Notes: a model not told the origin generated them from the letters alone. DNA of 64,000 nt from Bacteroidales bacterium (GCA_017541145.1 JAFXZT010000058.1:1-64000); one strand, 5' to 3'. Shown: positions 35,878 through 46,416, counted from the stretch's first letter. Translations and numbers: made by a program.

Positions 35878-38800
35878 ATGGGCAAAAGAAAAATAATGTT
35901 ATTATTGATGTTGTTGCTCTTTGGTTTTGGCAATGCCATAGCTCAGAGAGTGATAACAGGTAAGGTAATCGACGCAGACGGTTTGCCTGTTTTGGGTGCC
36001 ACAGTCGGCATCAAGGGAACAACCGCTGGTACAATTTCAGGTGAAGACGGAACATATAGATTGAAAGTTCCGGCAAATGTAACAGGTGACACAATTGTTA
36101 TTTCTTTTATGGGTATGAGAACCTTTGAAGAACCAATTAACGGTCGTGCTGTAATTGATGCTAATCTTCAGAGTGATGATGTAGCAGTTGACGAGGTTGT
36201 TGTAACAGCGATGGGTATTTCCCGCAGTGAAAAAACTTTGGGTTATGCTGCAACAAAAGTGGATGCAGATGATATAGTTTCGGCAAATACTACTAACTTG
36301 AATAATGCTCTTGCTGGTAAAGTTGCCGGTGTGCAAATCAACTCTTCTTCAAGTAACCCGGGTGCTGTTTCTAATATGGTAATTCGTGGTTATTCTTCAA
36401 TAAATGGTAGCAACCAACCTTTGTATGTAGTTGACGGTGTACCTATGTCTAACAAGTCTGTTAGTGTACAAGGTCTTAACCTTTCTACAGCCGGTGTTTC
36501 TAATATCTCTGCAAACGATATTGAATCGGTTTCTATTTTGAAAGGTGCTGCTGCTACAGCTCTTTACGGTTCTCGTGCTGCTAACGGTGTTGTTATTATT
36601 ACAACTAAATCCGGTAAAAAAGGTAACGGTAAAAACTTTACTGTAGAATACAACGGTACTGTTCAAGCTCGTAACGTTTCTTATTTCCCTGAACTTCAGA
36701 ACTCTTATGGTCAAGGATGGAACGGTAGACAGACTTTTATCGAAAACGGTTCTTGGGGTGCTAAATTCGACGGTACAAATCAGTTGTACGGTCCTATTTA
36801 TGACGGTAAACAACTTTATCACAAATACGAAGCTTTGGACAACAACGTAAAAGACTTCCTTGAAATCGGTTGGTCTCAAACTCACGAAGTTGCTTTCAAT
36901 GGTACTTCTGAAGACAACAAATTGAATTATTATTTGTCTTACTCTTATGCCGGTGATAATGGTATTATGCCGGGTGATAAAGACGTTTATAAACGTAATA
37001 CTATTTCAGTTCGTACTTCATACAATGCAGCTGATTGGTTGAAAATCAGTTCAAGTATTAATTTCGCTCGTTCTGAAACAGATGGTGTAGGTTCTGCTCA
37101 AGGTGCTACAGCTATCGATGGTTTGTTTGAGTTGCCTCGTGATGTTAGTATTGTTGATATGGAAGATCTTTCTAATACATTCAATACTCCTACTGCATAT
37201 TTTACTCCTTACGGTATTACCAACCCTTATTGGGCTCTTGAAAACAACTATATTAATATAGCTGGTAAAGAAGTTTCTGGTAAAATTCAAGCTGATTTCA
37301 AACCTTTGAATTTCCTTACTGTAACATATCGTTTTGGTTTCAACTATTTTGATAACAATGCAAAATCAGGTACTCCAAAAATCGATGTTAAAACAGATTT
37401 GATGTGGAATGATAACGGTTATTCTCCTACAAATATGAACCAAGCAGGTAGTGTAAATGCTTCTTTCTCAAGAGGTTATGAATACAACCACGATATTTTT
37501 GCTACAGTTCACAGAGCATTCCTCGATGATAAATTGGATTTTGATGTTGTAGCCGGTGTTCAGGTTAACGACATCGCTTCAAAAAGCATGAGCGGTACTA
37601 CAAAGAACCTTTCTATTGAAACAAACTTCTGGAGCTTGTCTAACGGTGCTGAAAAAACAACATTGAGTGATGGTTCCAGCGAAGAAAGACTTATCGGTGT
37701 ATACGCTCAAGCTACATTGGGTTGGAACGACTTGGTATATTTGAGCTATTCTGCGCGTAATGACTGGTCTTCTACATTGCCAATCGATGCTAACAGCTAT
37801 TTCTACAATGGTGTAACAGGTTCTTTCTTGTTCTCAAAACTTCTTCCTGAAAACAATATTCTTAATTTCGGAAAAGTTCGTCTTTCTTATGGTGAAACAG
37901 GTAATGCTGCTTCTCCTTACATGACTAAAGATGTATTTACACAAGCTTATGCTAATGCAGTATATGCTTCTAAAGTTACGAATTTCCCGTTCAATGGTGT
38001 TAACGCATATCAGAAAACAACTGCTGCAAGAAACCCTGAATTGAAACCTGAAATGACTCATGAAATTGAGGCTGGTCTTGACCTTAGATTCTTGAACAAT
38101 CGTATCGGTGTTGACTTCTCTATTTACAAGAAGACTACTGATGATCAGATTTTTACATTACCTGTTGAACCTGCTAACGGTTTTAGTTCAAAATATGTTA
38201 ACTTCGGTAAAGTTGAAAACCAAGGTATTGAATTACTTATTACAACAACTCCTTTGAAAATCAACGATTTCCGTTGGGATTTGAACTTCAACTTTGCTAA
38301 AAACAAAAACAAAGTTATTTCTCTTCCGAAAGAACTTGAAGGCGGTAAAGTTGTTCTTTATGATTTCGGTGCCGGTGACGATGCTGTTTACATGTATGCT
38401 GAAGAAGGCGAAGAACTTGGTATTTTCTATACATATCTTCCTTCATACGATCCTAATGGTAATATCATTGTTGGTAGCAACGGTCAAGTTATTAAATCTG
38501 AAAAACCAGAAAATACAGGAAAATCTATCATGCCTGATTGGACAGGTGGTGTTTCTACAACATTGTCTTGGAAAGGTTTGGCTTTGAGTGCTACATTGGA
38601 TGTTCGTAAAGGCGGTTATATGTTCTCAAGAACCAAAAACTTGATGTTCTTTACCGGTAACGGTGCTGCTACAGAATATAACGATCGTAATCCGTTCATT
38701 ATTCCTAATTCTGTTGTTGCTACAAAAGATGCTAATGGTAATGTTTCGTATGTTCCAAATACAGTTCCTGTTTCTATGTCAGATGGTTCTATTCAAAAGT

Positions 38801-39111
38801 ATTATGATGAAGGTGGAATTTATTCCGGTGAAAACTACTTAGTAGACCGTTCATTCGTAAAACTTCGTTCTGTTAACTTGTCTTACACATTGCCTAAAGC
38901 ATGGGTAAACAAAGTAAAATTAACTGATGTAACTGTTGGCTTGTTCTGCAACAATGTATTTACATGGACTGCAAGTGATAACAGATATATTGACCCGGAA
39001 AATACTACTGTATCTCAAGCTCTTTACGGTGATTTGGCAGTACAATTCGGTGAAACATATTGCAACCCTTCTTGCAGAACTTGGGGTTTCAGTTTAGGTG
39101 TTAAATTCTAA
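35878..39111 (+). CDS. SusC/RagA family TonB-dependent outer-membrane receptor (locus 2)
   Basis: This 1077-residue receptor has a signal peptide at 1-22 and a carboxypeptidase-regulatory-like domain at 24-100. DEVVVTAMG follows, then a plug with MVIRGYSSINGSNQPLYVVDGVP and ILKGAAATALYGSRAANGVVIITTKSG. The beta-barrel ends TWGFSLGVKF. It heads a four-gene operon with a SusD and two small lipoproteins. Codon use in this operon is strongly biased to a narrow set (GGT, CTT, GCT), which suggests high expression. The first 130 residues are nearly shared with locus 1. The ligand is unknown. Confidence 0.95.
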   Translation: MGKRKIMLLLMLLLFGFGNAIAQRVITGKVIDADGLPVLGATVGIKGTTAGTISGEDGTYRLKVPANVTGDTIVISFMGMRTFEEPINGRAVIDANLQSDDVAVDEVVVTAMGISRSEKTLGYAATKVDADDIVSANTTNLNNALAGKVAGVQINSSSSNPGAVSNMVIRGYSSINGSNQPLYVVDGVPMSNKSVSVQGLNLSTAGVSNISANDIESVSILKGAAATALYGSRAANGVVIITTKSGKKGNGKNFTVEYNGTVQARNVSYFPELQNSYGQGWNGRQTFIENGSWGAKFDGTNQLYGPIYDGKQLYHKYEALDNNVKDFLEIGWSQTHEVAFNGTSEDNKLNYYLSYSYAGDNGIMPGDKDVYKRNTISVRTSYNAADWLKISSSINFARSETDGVGSAQGATAIDGLFELPRDVSIVDMEDLSNTFNTPTAYFTPYGITNPYWALENNYINIAGKEVSGKIQADFKPLNFLTVTYRFGFNYFDNNAKSGTPKIDVKTDLMWNDNGYSPTNMNQAGSVNASFSRGYEYNHDIFATVHRAFLDDKLDFDVVAGVQVNDIASKSMSGTTKNLSIETNFWSLSNGAEKTTLSDGSSEERLIGVYAQATLGWNDLVYLSYSARNDWSSTLPIDANSYFYNGVTGSFLFSKLLPENNILNFGKVRLSYGETGNAASPYMTKDVFTQAYANAVYASKVTNFPFNGVNAYQKTTAARNPELKPEMTHEIEAGLDLRFLNNRIGVDFSIYKKTTDDQIFTLPVEPANGFSSKYVNFGKVENQGIELLITTTPLKINDFRWDLNFNFAKNKNKVISLPKELEGGKVVLYDFGAGDDAVYMYAEEGEELGIFYTYLPSYDPNGNIIVGSNGQVIKSEKPENTGKSIMPDWTGGVSTTLSWKGLALSATLDVRKGGYMFSRTKNLMFFTGNGAATEYNDRNPFIIPNSVVATKDANGNVSYVPNTVPVSMSDGSIQKYYDEGGIYSGENYLVDRSFVKLRSVNLSYTLPKAWVNKVKLTDVTVGLFCNNVFTWTASDNRYIDPENTTVSQALYGDLAVQFGETYCNPSCRTWGFSLGVKF

Positions 39112-39131
39112 TTAATAGGAGACTATATTCA

Positions 39132-40634
39132 ATGAAAAAAATTATATTTCCTTTGTTAGCAGCTGCTGCATTTTCTTTTGCTGCTTGCGATAATTATTTG
39201 GATATCAATCAAGATCCTGATTATCCGACAGAAGAACAGATTAGCACAGATATGATTCTTCCTGCTGTTGATATGAACTTTTGCGCAAGTTACGGTAACT
39301 ACTTGCGTATAGTAGGCGGCTATTTTGCTCAACAATATTCTCAAACCTTTGGTACTGGTAACTACTTACCTTACTCTCAATTTACGATGTCTGCTGCAAA
39401 ATCAGGCGGACAAGCTTATACTCAGTTGTATCTTAGAGTAATTTCTACAGGTCAAGCTGTTGTAGACAAAGCTACTAAAGAAGGTGATTGGGGAACATTT
39501 CTTGCAGCTAAAACTTACAAGGCTTTGGCATACACAACAATGGTAGATTGTTATGATTCAATCCCTTATACCGAAGCTCTTACAGATATTACTCAGCCGA
39601 AATCTGATGACGGAGAAACTGTATATCTTGGTGTAATTGCTGAATTGGACGAAGCTTTGTCTAAAGCTAGTGCAGGCGACAAGGTTGCTACCAACTTCCT
39701 TTTCCCGGGTGGTAAAGCTATCAACTGGATTCGTTTGGCTAACGCTTTGAAACTTAAATGGTACATGCGTATGGCAAATGTTAAGGATGAATATTTGGCA
39801 AAAGCAAAAGATCTTATCGAAGAAAACAATTTCCCGTCTGAAGACGTTGCATGGGTAGGTTGTTGGGGTACGGCAGCAGGTGAACAAAATCCGTTCTTTG
39901 CTGAAGAATTTGCTACAAACTTCGGTTCTACTCAAGAAAATGTTATTGCTAACATCACTCTTGTAGGTACAATGGATCGTCCAAGCTATCATGATCCGCG
40001 TTTGGATGCTTGGTTCAAGAAAAATGTTAATGGTGAATTTGTAGGTGGTGTATCAGGTACTAATTTCTCTACCTCAAAGACTTTGGATGCAAGTTCATTC
40101 AACCGTCCTAATATCAACTACGATTCTCCTGTATATTTGATCACTTTGTCTGAAATCGAATTCTTCAAAGCTGAGTATTATGCACGTACAAGTCAAGCTG
40201 CTGCTGCAAAAGAAGCTTACGAAAATGCAATCAAAGCATCTTTCAAAACTGCCGGCGTAGACGGAGCTGATGCAAATATCAATTTCTATCCTTACGACCA
40301 ATCAAATTGGAAGAAGTCTATCGGACTTGCTAAATATTTAGCATTGGCAGGTGTTAACAATTTTGAAGCATGGTGTGAGTTGCGTCGTTTGCGTTATCCT
40401 GAATTTTCTTCAGAGTATAACGGTTCAACTCTTTACAACTCTTCAAATTCTAATTATACTCCTGAAAATTATATTCCGGGTACATTGTATACACCTATCG
40501 AGGTAGACAACAAAGTTGGTGATAATCATTTGTTGGAACGTTTCCCGCATGCAGAAGAATCTACTTCAGCTAATGTTAATACTCCTACCGGAAATATTGA
40601 CATTTACACAACTCCTGTATTTTGGGCTAATTAA
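39132..40634 (+). CDS. SusD/RagB family nutrient-binding outer-membrane lipoprotein (locus 2)
   Basis: This 500-residue lipoprotein has lipobox FAAC (Cys19) and then DNYLDINQDPDYPT, the SusD-like_2 N-terminus. Helical TPR-like segments (FLAAKTYKALAYTTMVDCYDSIPYTEAL; AINWIRLANALKLKWYMRMA) and the C-terminal NNFEAWCELRRLRYPEF signature follow. It is the extracellular lid of the preceding SusC. An AGGAG sequence lies 10 bp before the start, unusual for this phylum. Confidence 0.94.
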   Translation: MKKIIFPLLAAAAFSFAACDNYLDINQDPDYPTEEQISTDMILPAVDMNFCASYGNYLRIVGGYFAQQYSQTFGTGNYLPYSQFTMSAAKSGGQAYTQLYLRVISTGQAVVDKATKEGDWGTFLAAKTYKALAYTTMVDCYDSIPYTEALTDITQPKSDDGETVYLGVIAELDEALSKASAGDKVATNFLFPGGKAINWIRLANALKLKWYMRMANVKDEYLAKAKDLIEENNFPSEDVAWVGCWGTAAGEQNPFFAEEFATNFGSTQENVIANITLVGTMDRPSYHDPRLDAWFKKNVNGEFVGGVSGTNFSTSKTLDASSFNRPNINYDSPVYLITLSEIEFFKAEYYARTSQAAAAKEAYENAIKASFKTAGVDGADANINFYPYDQSNWKKSIGLAKYLALAGVNNFEAWCELRRLRYPEFSSEYNGSTLYNSSNSNYTPENYIPGTLYTPIEVDNKVGDNHLLERFPHAEESTSANVNTPTGNIDIYTTPVFWAN

Positions 40635-40664
40635 TTTATTAACAATTAATTTCAGTTGAATAAT

Positions 40665-41771
40665 ATGAAAAAAATTATATTACCGTTAATGATGTTATTC
40701 GCTTCTGCATTTTTTGTAAGTTGCGAAGACGATGAAACAGCTGGTAAAACATTTGTTGAAGATTATCCGATTTTTACAGATGCTAACGGCAACCTTATTC
40801 AAGGTTCTCAGATTCTTGTTCAAGTTGGAGATCAGTCATACGATTATACATTCAAATGTACTTTAGGAGATGAGGATATCACTTCTACGACTTCGTATGT
40901 TATCACTGATGTAAAAGGTGATACAATAGAATCAATCGATTTTAATGTACCCGGTGTGTATACATTTTCATTTTCACATGCTACTAAAAATGAACTTTCA
41001 TCATGGACTGCTAAACGTACTGTAATTGTTTACAATCCTAAAGCTCCGGATATTGCAGGTAGTTATCTTATTGATTGTGCAAGATCTACTACTGATTATT
41101 TTGGAGATTGGATGTCATTTAATTCGATTATAGAGAAAAAAAGTAGTGTAACACCTAAGACTGTTGTTGTAACAAAAGGTCCGGCAGCCGGTATTTTCTA
41201 TATCGACGATGTTTATATGGGTTTGTTTAATTCTGTTATAAATTATTCTGCAAAATATCCAAGTTATAATTTCTTGTTCAAAGCAATGGTTAGTGTTGAT
41301 GAAGATTATAACGTTAAACTTATTAGTGGTTATTCTACAGCTTTCGGTTTCGGTATTGCAGATGCCGGTAATGAGTTTGCTATGACATACGATAAAGATA
41401 AAAAGGAAATCTTTATTGAAGCAAATACTTCTGCTTATGGCGCGGGTTGTGATTATAAAGGATATGCAGTTCTTGATGCTCCAAAGGCCGACGATGAAAA
41501 AGAGAATGCTGATGAGATTGTTATTACAGAGCAAAATTATCAAGTTGAAACTCACGAATCTTTGGTTGTAATTTCAACCGATTTGGATTATGATAATATG
41601 TACATCCTTTACAACAATGTTCAGTATCCGTTTGAGAAAAAGGCAGATACTGCTGAAGGTGATAAATTTGTTTATACCACTACTTTTGACGTTGTAGAAA
41701 ATTGTACTGTTAAATTTGTTGTAATTAAGGACGGTAGAATTTATACAAAGGATATCGAAATCACATTGTAG
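40665..41771 (+). CDS. SusCD-associated lipoprotein (DUF5012-like)
   Basis: This 368-residue lipoprotein has lipobox FVSC (Cys about 19). An N-terminal Ig-like/PKD-like sandwich spans about 25-125 (DYPIFTDANGNLIQGS; VPGVYTFSF; AKRTVIVYN). A second beta domain (AGSYLIDC...GDWMSF) and a further C-terminal Ig-like repeat (from VITEQNYQV) follow. Similar proteins sit behind SusD genes as surface glycan- or peptide-binding factors. The ATG at 40665 was chosen over a TTG three codons earlier. The domain naming is from memory of SusCD loci. Confidence 0.72.
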   Translation: MKKIILPLMMLFASAFFVSCEDDETAGKTFVEDYPIFTDANGNLIQGSQILVQVGDQSYDYTFKCTLGDEDITSTTSYVITDVKGDTIESIDFNVPGVYTFSFSHATKNELSSWTAKRTVIVYNPKAPDIAGSYLIDCARSTTDYFGDWMSFNSIIEKKSSVTPKTVVVTKGPAAGIFYIDDVYMGLFNSVINYSAKYPSYNFLFKAMVSVDEDYNVKLISGYSTAFGFGIADAGNEFAMTYDKDKKEIFIEANTSAYGAGCDYKGYAVLDAPKADDEKENADEIVITEQNYQVETHESLVVISTDLDYDNMYILYNNVQYPFEKKADTAEGDKFVYTTTFDVVENCTVKFVVIKDGRIYTKDIEITL

Positions 41772-41805
41772 TGCAATTAATTATAATTATTAAAACGAAA
41801 TCACA

Positions 41806-42462
41806 ATGAAAAAAGTTATATATTTAGCTTCTATGATTCTCATGGTTGCATTTGCATCATGTGAAAAAGATGAAATTGGTGGTACAGCAACTCAAGATGT
41901 TGCCGGTGAATGGTATGTTTCTTTTGATGCAATATTTGTTCAAGAGGGTGAGTCGGATACAATTTATGCTAAAGATCTTGTTGAAGCCGAATTATTAGGA
42001 CAAGAAAGATCTCTTATTCGTACTTTCAATACCAGCGCAAATGTTGCTGATAAGATTTACATCTCTGATATGTCAAAATACGGTGGTGGAGCAAAAGGTA
42101 GTAGCAATTTCGGACCAAATCTTGGTTTCCAAGTAGAACTTGATATCGATCAAGTTACAGGTGCTTTCTCTACAGCTAATAAAGATTTTGTTACCAACTT
42201 GGAACAAAATTATAAATATGATCCTAAAAAACCGGTTGAAGGTTATCCTGAATTTGGTAAAATTAAAATCGTTAACGGTAAAATTACTCCTAACGGTGGT
42301 GTTCAAAACAACGGCTCAGTTGCTGATGCTATAGAATTTGATATTTATCTTGATGATACATATTCTGTTCTTTATGGCGTTTATGAGAAAAACGTTGGTT
42401 TAGCATTGGATCATTACCATGTAACAGGAATTCGTTATTCCGGACTTCAAGAGAACGATTAA
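41806..42462 (+). CDS. Lipid-binding-hydrolase-like surface lipoprotein of the SusCD operon
   Basis: This 218-residue lipoprotein has lipobox FASC (Cys19). A beta-rich body begins VAGEWYVSFDAIF and ends HYHVTGIRYSGLQEND. That GEWYV start and the closing TG.RYSG motif are typical of the small lipid-binding putative hydrolase family encoded last in many SusCD loci. The function is unproven; surface ligand binding is inferred. It lies 34 bp after the previous gene and before a terminator, so it closes the operon. Confidence 0.68.
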   Translation: MKKVIYLASMILMVAFASCEKDEIGGTATQDVAGEWYVSFDAIFVQEGESDTIYAKDLVEAELLGQERSLIRTFNTSANVADKIYISDMSKYGGGAKGSSNFGPNLGFQVELDIDQVTGAFSTANKDFVTNLEQNYKYDPKKPVEGYPEFGKIKIVNGKITPNGGVQNNGSVADAIEFDIYLDDTYSVLYGVYEKNVGLALDHYHVTGIRYSGLQEND

Positions 42463-42508
42463 TCAATAAATAATCTTATTTTTACGATTATAAGATACTT
42501 CAAAAATT

Positions 42509-42546
42509 AGAGAGGTTTGCTTTAGTGCATTCCTCTCTTTTTTTAT
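42509..42546 (+). terminator. Intrinsic terminator of SusCD locus 2
   Basis: AGAGAGG (42509-42515) pairs with CCTCTCT (42532-42538), followed by TTTTTTTATT. Confidence 0.8.
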
Positions 42547-42614
42547 TCCGTTTTTTTATGTAATTTAGCATTCTCAACAATCATAATAATAACTAAAATT
42601 CAAATTTACTAATT

Positions 42615-43136
42615 ATGAGAATTTTTAATATTATCTTATCCGTGGCGGTGGTTTTTACTTTAGGATCTTGTCAGTCAGGCTGTAGCGATTCGCCGGTAGA
42701 AAGATCTGATTCGGAATCTCAAGTGAGAGCTGCTAAATTGCGTCTGCCTTCCAACAAAGATCGTGAAAGTAAAGTAGAATACAATTATTCTGTTGACGAT
42801 TTGGAAGGTGATTGGATTTGTTATACCCAGCAGGGCGACCTTTCGGATTATTTCAGTTTCAATATTTCAAAAGCATCAGATACGGAATTGTTAATCAGTA
42901 ATTTCCATAACCTTGGAAAATCTGTTAAAGCCAAATTGGAAGGCAATCGCCTTACTTTTGACGGTACACTCAATCATAATTTTCAAATTGTTAACAGTCA
43001 GGCTGTTATAACTCAGGGTTATCAACAGATAGATGCTTCGTACAGCTTGAAAGATGATGAAAATCAGGTAGATGATTTTGTTGTTCAGTTTGTAAAAGGA
43101 GTTCCTACAGCGCGTGGTATCAAAATCGCAAAATAG
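42615..43136 (+). CDS. Small lipoprotein of unknown function
   Basis: This 173-residue protein has a lipoprotein signal with lipobox LGSC (Cys19). A short charged linker follows, then a small beta domain (about 55-173) beginning DDLEGDWICY. The W-containing start resembles lipocalin-like lipoproteins, but I cannot assign it to a family. It is a single gene downstream of the SusCD locus 2 terminator and is probably transcribed independently. A weak TAATTTAG lies about 50 bp upstream. Confidence 0.7.
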   Translation: MRIFNIILSVAVVFTLGSCQSGCSDSPVERSDSESQVRAAKLRLPSNKDRESKVEYNYSVDDLEGDWICYTQQGDLSDYFSFNISKASDTELLISNFHNLGKSVKAKLEGNRLTFDGTLNHNFQIVNSQAVITQGYQQIDASYSLKDDENQVDDFVVQFVKGVPTARGIKIAK

Positions 43137-43173
43137 TCAATAGGGAAGATATTGTGTTTTTTTTGATTGTTTT

Positions 43174-43226
43174 GGTGAAATGATTAAAAATTTTTCGGAA
43201 AAAAATATTCATTTCACCCGATTTTT
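43174..43226 (+). terminator. Possible terminator after the small lipoprotein
   Basis: GGTGAAATGA (43174-43183) pairs with TCATTTCACC (43209-43218) around a 25-nt loop, followed by CGATTTTT. The remaining part of the 314-bp gap 43137-43450 is AT-rich and shows nothing else except the minus-strand terminator. Confidence 0.4.
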
Positions 43227-43408
43227 ACCAACTATACAATCGAAAATAGCTTTTTATAACCTCCTACTACAATTTATTTTTTTTTTAACGCATTTATTTT
43301 ATTAATTCAACTGCAAGGGGTTTTTGACAGCAAGAAAAAAATTATGCTGAAAAACTTTGTAAAAAATCCCTTTTTTTAAAACCTTTTTATTTTTTATTTT
43401 ATAGTTAA

Positions 43409-43450
43409 CAATTTAGAAAGGCAGTCTACAACGGACTGCCTTTCAAATTG
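43409..43450 (-). terminator. Terminator of the ABC transporter operon
   Basis: GAAAGGCAGTC (43416-43426) pairs with GACTGCCTTTC (43434-43444). The stem extends through CAATTT/AAATTG with one bulged base and starts next to the stop codon of the last permease gene. The T-run on the minus strand is interrupted. Confidence 0.65.
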
Positions 43451-45754
43451 TTAGTGAGTTTGTTTCAAAACTTCAGCCGGATTTTTACTTGCGTTTTTCC
43501 ATGCCGAAGCCACAATTATCAGTAGCGACCAAATCGCGATATTTGCGTAAGCCGCTGCAAAAATCCACCATTTTATCTCGGTGTGATTTGCAAATGTACT
43601 CAAATATTGTTTCAAAATTGTTTCGATAATTGGTATCGTAATCAAAAAACATATTGTAATTGTTCCTATAATTTTCTTGATGAATAATATATAAATTTCG
43701 TACATCGTAGCACCATTTACCCTTCGGATTGAAATTTCTTTTTTGCGTTGCTCTGTTTCGTTGAGTATCAATCCTATAAGTCCGAGCGTTGTAATGATAT
43801 ACGATACAATATCAAAAACAAGTAAAAACACTGTCAGTTCCAATTCTTCTGAGTAGTTTTTGGCGTTTTGAATGAAAAATGTTTCTATTTTGTTGTAATC
43901 ATAATTTGTTTTTTGGTCGTGTTTTATGCAAATTTCTTTTATTTTTTGTTCCAATTGACTGATATTTGCATTTTCTTCTATTCGGATATATGCATTGGAA
44001 AATGCTCTGTTTTCTTTTCGGTTTGTACAACAAAACGCAAAGTTTTTATCACTGTTTTTCAGCGATTTAAAATGAAAATCGTTGCAAATACCTACTACTT
44101 TCATTATAGAATTCATACCGGTAAATTCATCACCGATTTTCAGATTTATATTTTGTTTGGAAAATTCGGTAAAAATTGCTGCACCGTCTTCTAATGTATC
44201 GTTTTCGTTGAAAAATCTGCCTTCTTTTATATACAAACCGATGAATTCCGGAAAATTCCAAGAAACAAATGTTATGTCAAATTTACAGCTATTGTCGTTT
44301 ATTATTCTTCCCCAAACCATTCGTTTGTCTTTAGTAATTTCTCCTTCCGTAAAAGCTACATCTACAATGCCTTCAGTTTTTATAAGGTCTTGTCTGAGGG
44401 ATTCGTAATTGTCAATAATTCCTTTGTTCAAATCCATGGAAAGCAAATTTTCTTTGTTGAAACCCAGCTCTTTTTTAGTAAGATAATTGTAATTCTGTAG
44501 TATCAAAATTTCGCTGATTGTAAGGATAAACAAAATGATATATTGCAGTCCCATAAGGAAATAGCGGGAAATTCGTTTGCCCTTGCTTGCAAAAAATACG
44601 CCTTTGACACCCATTGCCGGATTTTGTTGCGTGATATAAATTGCAGGTCCGAGGCTGAAGAATATTGTTGATATTATTGCAATTACGATTGTAATAACGG
44701 CTGCAAAAATATTTTCGGATATTTCCAACGTGCCGTTTATAAAAAGTCTGAAACCTGCTTTGTCGCAAATTATTGTAATAATCCATGCTATTACAAGCGA
44801 GATAAGCGAGATTTGCAGAGTGCTGCTGATGATTTCTAAAATCAGTTTTCCGCGCGGGCAGCCTAATATTTTTTTTGTGTTGACTTTTTTTAGTGTTACT
44901 GAATAGCTTGCATAAAAAAAGTTGCGGTAATTTATTAATGTTATTAAAATTATAAAAATTGCAATTGCGATATAACTTGCTGTAATTGAATAACTTCCGT
45001 TCTGTACCGTATTTTGTATTTCGCTACTGATATAGGCATCTTCCCATTTTTTTATCTTGATTTGTTGAAATTGATTTTCAAGTTGTTTTGTCGCTTTTTG
45101 TTCAAAGCTATCAATATTTATATTTTCCTTTAGTTTGTAACAATAAGTATAATTCCAATTTAATTCATCATCCGGATCATCATATTTTTGTGCGGTTTTG
45201 GTTAAAATATCGGTATTTGCGAATGATGAATTATCGGGAAATGATTTTATAATTGCAGTTATTTTGTATTTGTCGCCATTCAAACTATATTTAGAATTCG
45301 GGGATATGTAATCGCCGATTTTCAGTCCGTTGGTTTTAGCAAAATTTTCTGTAATTACTGCTTCATTGTATTGTATTTCAGCTTGTTTGCCTTCCAAAAT
45401 ATCAAGTTGCAACGCTTGTACAAAATCGGGTGAAACTATAACGTTTGTTGCTTCAACATTTTTTGTTTCCTCACCGTTTGTGATTTGTAAATTCATTATC
45501 GGATTTGCCATGTAGAAAAATGAACTTTCTATATCCTCGGAACATTCTCTCTTGATTTTTTCTCCAACATGTCGGCTTATAAACATGTGCCATTTTACGT
45601 CTGTCCATTTGCTGCAAACCGTGTAAATTCGTTGGTGGTTTTCGTAAAATTTATCAAATGTCAAGGCATAATACACCTGTGTCATCAGTATATAAAATGC
45701 GGCAAATGCTATTGAAAATCCTGCAATATTAAGACTATAATTCGTTTTTGACAT
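43451..45754 (-). CDS. ABC transporter permease, FtsX/MacB type
   Basis: This 767-residue inner-membrane protein begins with a transmembrane helix (about 8-30) and a MacB-type periplasmic core domain (about 35-235). Three helices follow (about 245-385), then a further helix (about 395-420), a second periplasmic region (430-625) and a final FtsX block of three helices (about 640-755). This two-times-four-helix plan is typical of Bacteroidota MacB-like exporters. Its start lies inside the ATPase gene (20-bp overlap), so translation is coupled. Family members do mechanical work on periplasmic substrates such as lipoproteins or antimicrobial peptides. The cargo here is unknown, and no outer-membrane channel gene is present. 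Confidence 0.9.
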   Translation of the reverse strand: MSKTNYSLNIAGFSIAFAAFYILMTQVYYALTFDKFYENHQRIYTVCSKWTDVKWHMFISRHVGEKIKRECSEDIESSFFYMANPIMNLQITNGEETKNVEATNVIVSPDFVQALQLDILEGKQAEIQYNEAVITENFAKTNGLKIGDYISPNSKYSLNGDKYKITAIIKSFPDNSSFANTDILTKTAQKYDDPDDELNWNYTYCYKLKENINIDSFEQKATKQLENQFQQIKIKKWEDAYISSEIQNTVQNGSYSITASYIAIAIFIILITLINYRNFFYASYSVTLKKVNTKKILGCPRGKLILEIISSTLQISLISLVIAWIITIICDKAGFRLFINGTLEISENIFAAVITIVIAIISTIFFSLGPAIYITQQNPAMGVKGVFFASKGKRISRYFLMGLQYIILFILTISEILILQNYNYLTKKELGFNKENLLSMDLNKGIIDNYESLRQDLIKTEGIVDVAFTEGEITKDKRMVWGRIINDNSCKFDITFVSWNFPEFIGLYIKEGRFFNENDTLEDGAAIFTEFSKQNINLKIGDEFTGMNSIMKVVGICNDFHFKSLKNSDKNFAFCCTNRKENRAFSNAYIRIEENANISQLEQKIKEICIKHDQKTNYDYNKIETFFIQNAKNYSEELELTVFLLVFDIVSYIITTLGLIGLILNETEQRKKEISIRRVNGATMYEIYILFIKKIIGTITICFLITIPIIETILKQYLSTFANHTEIKWWIFAAAYANIAIWSLLIIVASAWKNASKNPAEVLKQTH

Positions 45755-46415
45755 CGCTTACAATTTGACCGTCGAACAGACTGATTATTCTTTGCGCTTT
45801 TGAAGCGTCTTTCTGAGAGTGAGTTACCATTACAATTGTTGTTCCCTGCTGATTGAGTTCCTTGAGGATTTCCATTACTTCGCGACCGTTTTTGGAGTCA
45901 AGATTTCCGGTAGGCTCGTCGGCAAGAATCAATTTCGGGTTTGTGATTACGGCACGGGCTATTGCTACACGTTGCTGTTGTCCGCCCGAAAGTTGTTGCG
46001 GATAATGTTTCATTCGGTGAGCAATATTCAGGCGTTTTAGTATATTCATGATTCTTTGTTTGCGTTCTTCTGCCGGAATTTTCATGTATCGTAGCGGAAG
46101 TTCTATATTTTGGTAAACATCCAAATCGTCAATCAGGTTGAAACTCTGAAATACAAAACCGATATTACCTTTTCTCAGACTTGTACGCTGACGTTCAGTA
46201 AGTTTTGCAACCTCTTGACCCGATAGTTCGTAACTTCCGCTCGTGGGATTGTCAAGAAGTCCGAGCAGGTTGAGAAGTGTAGTTTTCCCGCAGCCTGACG
46301 GTCCCATTATCGCTACAAATTCGCCGTCGCGTATCTCAAACGATACATTGTTGAGCGCAAAGGTTTCTATTTCTTCGGTTCTGAATATTTTGGTTAGTTG
46401 TTTTATTTTTATCAT
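45735..46415 (-). CDS. ABC transporter ATP-binding protein (MacB/LolD type)
   Basis: This 226-residue ATPase carries Walker [11 protein letters not shown]-loop FQSFNLI, signature [14 protein letters not shown], Walker [13 protein letters not shown] and the H-loop VTHSQ. It energises the two FtsX permeases encoded on either side. One base separates its ATG from the stop of the upstream permease (TAA-A-ATG). Confidence 0.96.
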   Translation of the reverse strand: MIKIKQLTKIFRTEEIETFALNNVSFEIRDGEFVAIMGPSGCGKTTLLNLLGLLDNPTSGSYELSGQEVAKLTERQRTSLRKGNIGFVFQSFNLIDDLDVYQNIELPLRYMKIPAEERKQRIMNILKRLNIAHRMKHYPQQLSGGQQQRVAIARAVITNPKLILADEPTGNLDSKNGREVMEILKELNQQGTTIVMVTHSQKDASKAQRIISLFDGQIVSDVKNEL

Positions 46416-46416
46416 T

